A stretch of DNA of 7,139 nt from JBFXAN01 sp050184225 (GTDB lineage Bacteria > Chloroflexota > Dehalococcoidia > CAUJGQ01). The position numbers were made by a program, and so were the translations under genes. Within the stretch, counting starts at the first letter, position 1. Each line of letters starts with the position of its first letter. The stretch is from NCBI GenBank assembly GCA_050184225.1, contig JBFXAN010000253.1, positions 1 to 7,139 on the forward strand, written 5' to 3'. Positions 6,827 to 7,139 of the stretch are shown piece after piece. Under the pieces are notes generated by a model. It was not told the DNA's origin. It was given only the letters and a program-made list of their open reading frames with translations, and searched no databases.

Positions 6827-7040
6827 GATTCGCCTACGTGGACGGAGGTGGGAAGTATGCAGCGCCAGAAGGCGCTGCGATCCCGAACGATTCGCCTACG
6901 TGGACGGAGGTGGGAAGTGGTTAGGCAAGGCAAGGACCAGACATCAAGGCGATTCGCCTACGTGGACGGAGGTGGGAAGATGAGCACGGTGAGACGATCT
7001 CGCTGCCGTACCGATTCGCCTACGTGGACGGAGGTGGGAA
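6827..7040. CRISPR. Short CRISPR-like array: four identical 28-bp repeats, three 34-bp spacers
   Basis: Four exact copies of a 28-bp repeat (starts GATTCGCCTACG, ends ACGGAGGTGGGAA) lie at 6827-6854, 6889-6916, 6951-6978 and 7013-7040. The period is exactly 62 bp each time. The intervening segments (6855-6888, 6917-6950, 6979-7012) are each 34 bases and differ from one another. Three of the four copies are preceded by C and three are followed by G, so the functional repeat may be 29-30 bp with 32-33-bp spacers. Each repeat has an imperfect dyad (CCTACGT facing ACGGAGG). Read on the minus strand, the repeat begins TTCCCACC and ends GGCGAATCG, loosely like type I-E repeats (TTCCCC...GATGAACCG). 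In that orientation the copy at 6827 would be leader-distal and shows the changed terminal base. No cas gene is visible. The 62-bp period is not a multiple of three, which argues against coding repeats. A non-CRISPR regulatory repeat remains possible. Confidence 0.72.
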
Positions 7041-7066
7041 ACCTGTGTGGACTCCGCACAGGTTTC
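7038..7066. repeat. 13-bp hairpin straddling the edge of the last direct repeat
   Basis: The arm 7038-7050 (GAAACCTGTGTGG) pairs with 7054-7066 (CCGCACAGGTTTC) across the three-base loop ACT. Twelve pairs are Watson-Crick and one (7048/7056) is a wobble. The first three bases belong to the last direct repeat. It could end transcription of the array on the plus strand, although no U-tract follows. If the array reads on the minus strand, it would instead lie at the leader-repeat junction. Confidence 0.6.
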
Positions 7067-7094
7067 AGCGTTGCAATCCTCCCCCTCGCCGGCC

Positions 7095-7114
7095 CTCGAT
7101 GTACCAGGGTCGAG
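7095..7114. repeat. Short inverted repeat after the array
   Basis: CTCGA (7095-7099) pairs with TCGAG (7110-7114) across ten bases. No gene is visible from 7041 to the window end. This dyad is short and may be chance. Confidence 0.2.
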
Positions 7115-7139
7115 CGAGGTATCCGCAGACGAGCAAAGG

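Noticed and set aside
6792..6983. Open frame crossing the direct repeats
   Set aside because: The 62-bp period shifts frame at each copy, so the repeated DNA is read as different peptides. The conservation is at the DNA level.
7075..7102. A fifth, degenerate repeat after the last copy
   Set aside because: The expected position shows only scattered matches to the repeat, no better than chance by eye.

Overview
The window is GC-rich, roughly two-thirds G+C by eye, and falls into two unlike halves. Positions 1-5951 hold five plus-strand genes packed with 4-bp overlaps or short gaps. They look like a phage or prophage late-gene cluster: two small charged proteins, a 1189-residue virion-type protein of the large polyvalent (internal virion) kind, a small Cys3His zinc-knuckle protein, and a 358-residue protein of unknown family. 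Positions 5952-7139 are mostly non-coding. They carry one small minus-strand gene (DUF7662-like), a tract dense in inverted repeats, and a short CRISPR-like array.

The GC content, the zinc-knuckle protein and the DUF7662-like gene fit a high-GC Chloroflexota such as Thermomicrobia. That assignment is inference from remembered family distribution, and no rRNA or other marker is present to confirm it.

Layout: basic helical protein (27-263), acidic protein (260-886), large virion-associated protein (891-4460), zinc-knuckle protein (4477-4878), unknown protein (4875-5951), convergent DUF7662-like gene (5973-6275, minus), a region of about 550 bp rich in hairpins (6276-6826), four identical 28-bp direct repeats at an exact 62-bp period (6827-7040), and a 13-bp hairpin that begins inside the last repeat (7038-7066).

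The five plus-strand genes probably form one transcription unit, with start codons overlapping stop codons and Shine-Dalgarno motifs inside the preceding genes. The large protein probably acts in the particle or during DNA entry, and the zinc-knuckle protein may act in DNA packaging. The switch to a minus-strand gene followed by structured non-coding DNA and repeats may mark the edge of the phage cluster or an accessory cargo region. No cas genes, integrase, transposase, tRNA or rRNA are visible. The array is therefore either an orphan array, the edge of a locus that continues past 7139, or a different kind of regular repeat.
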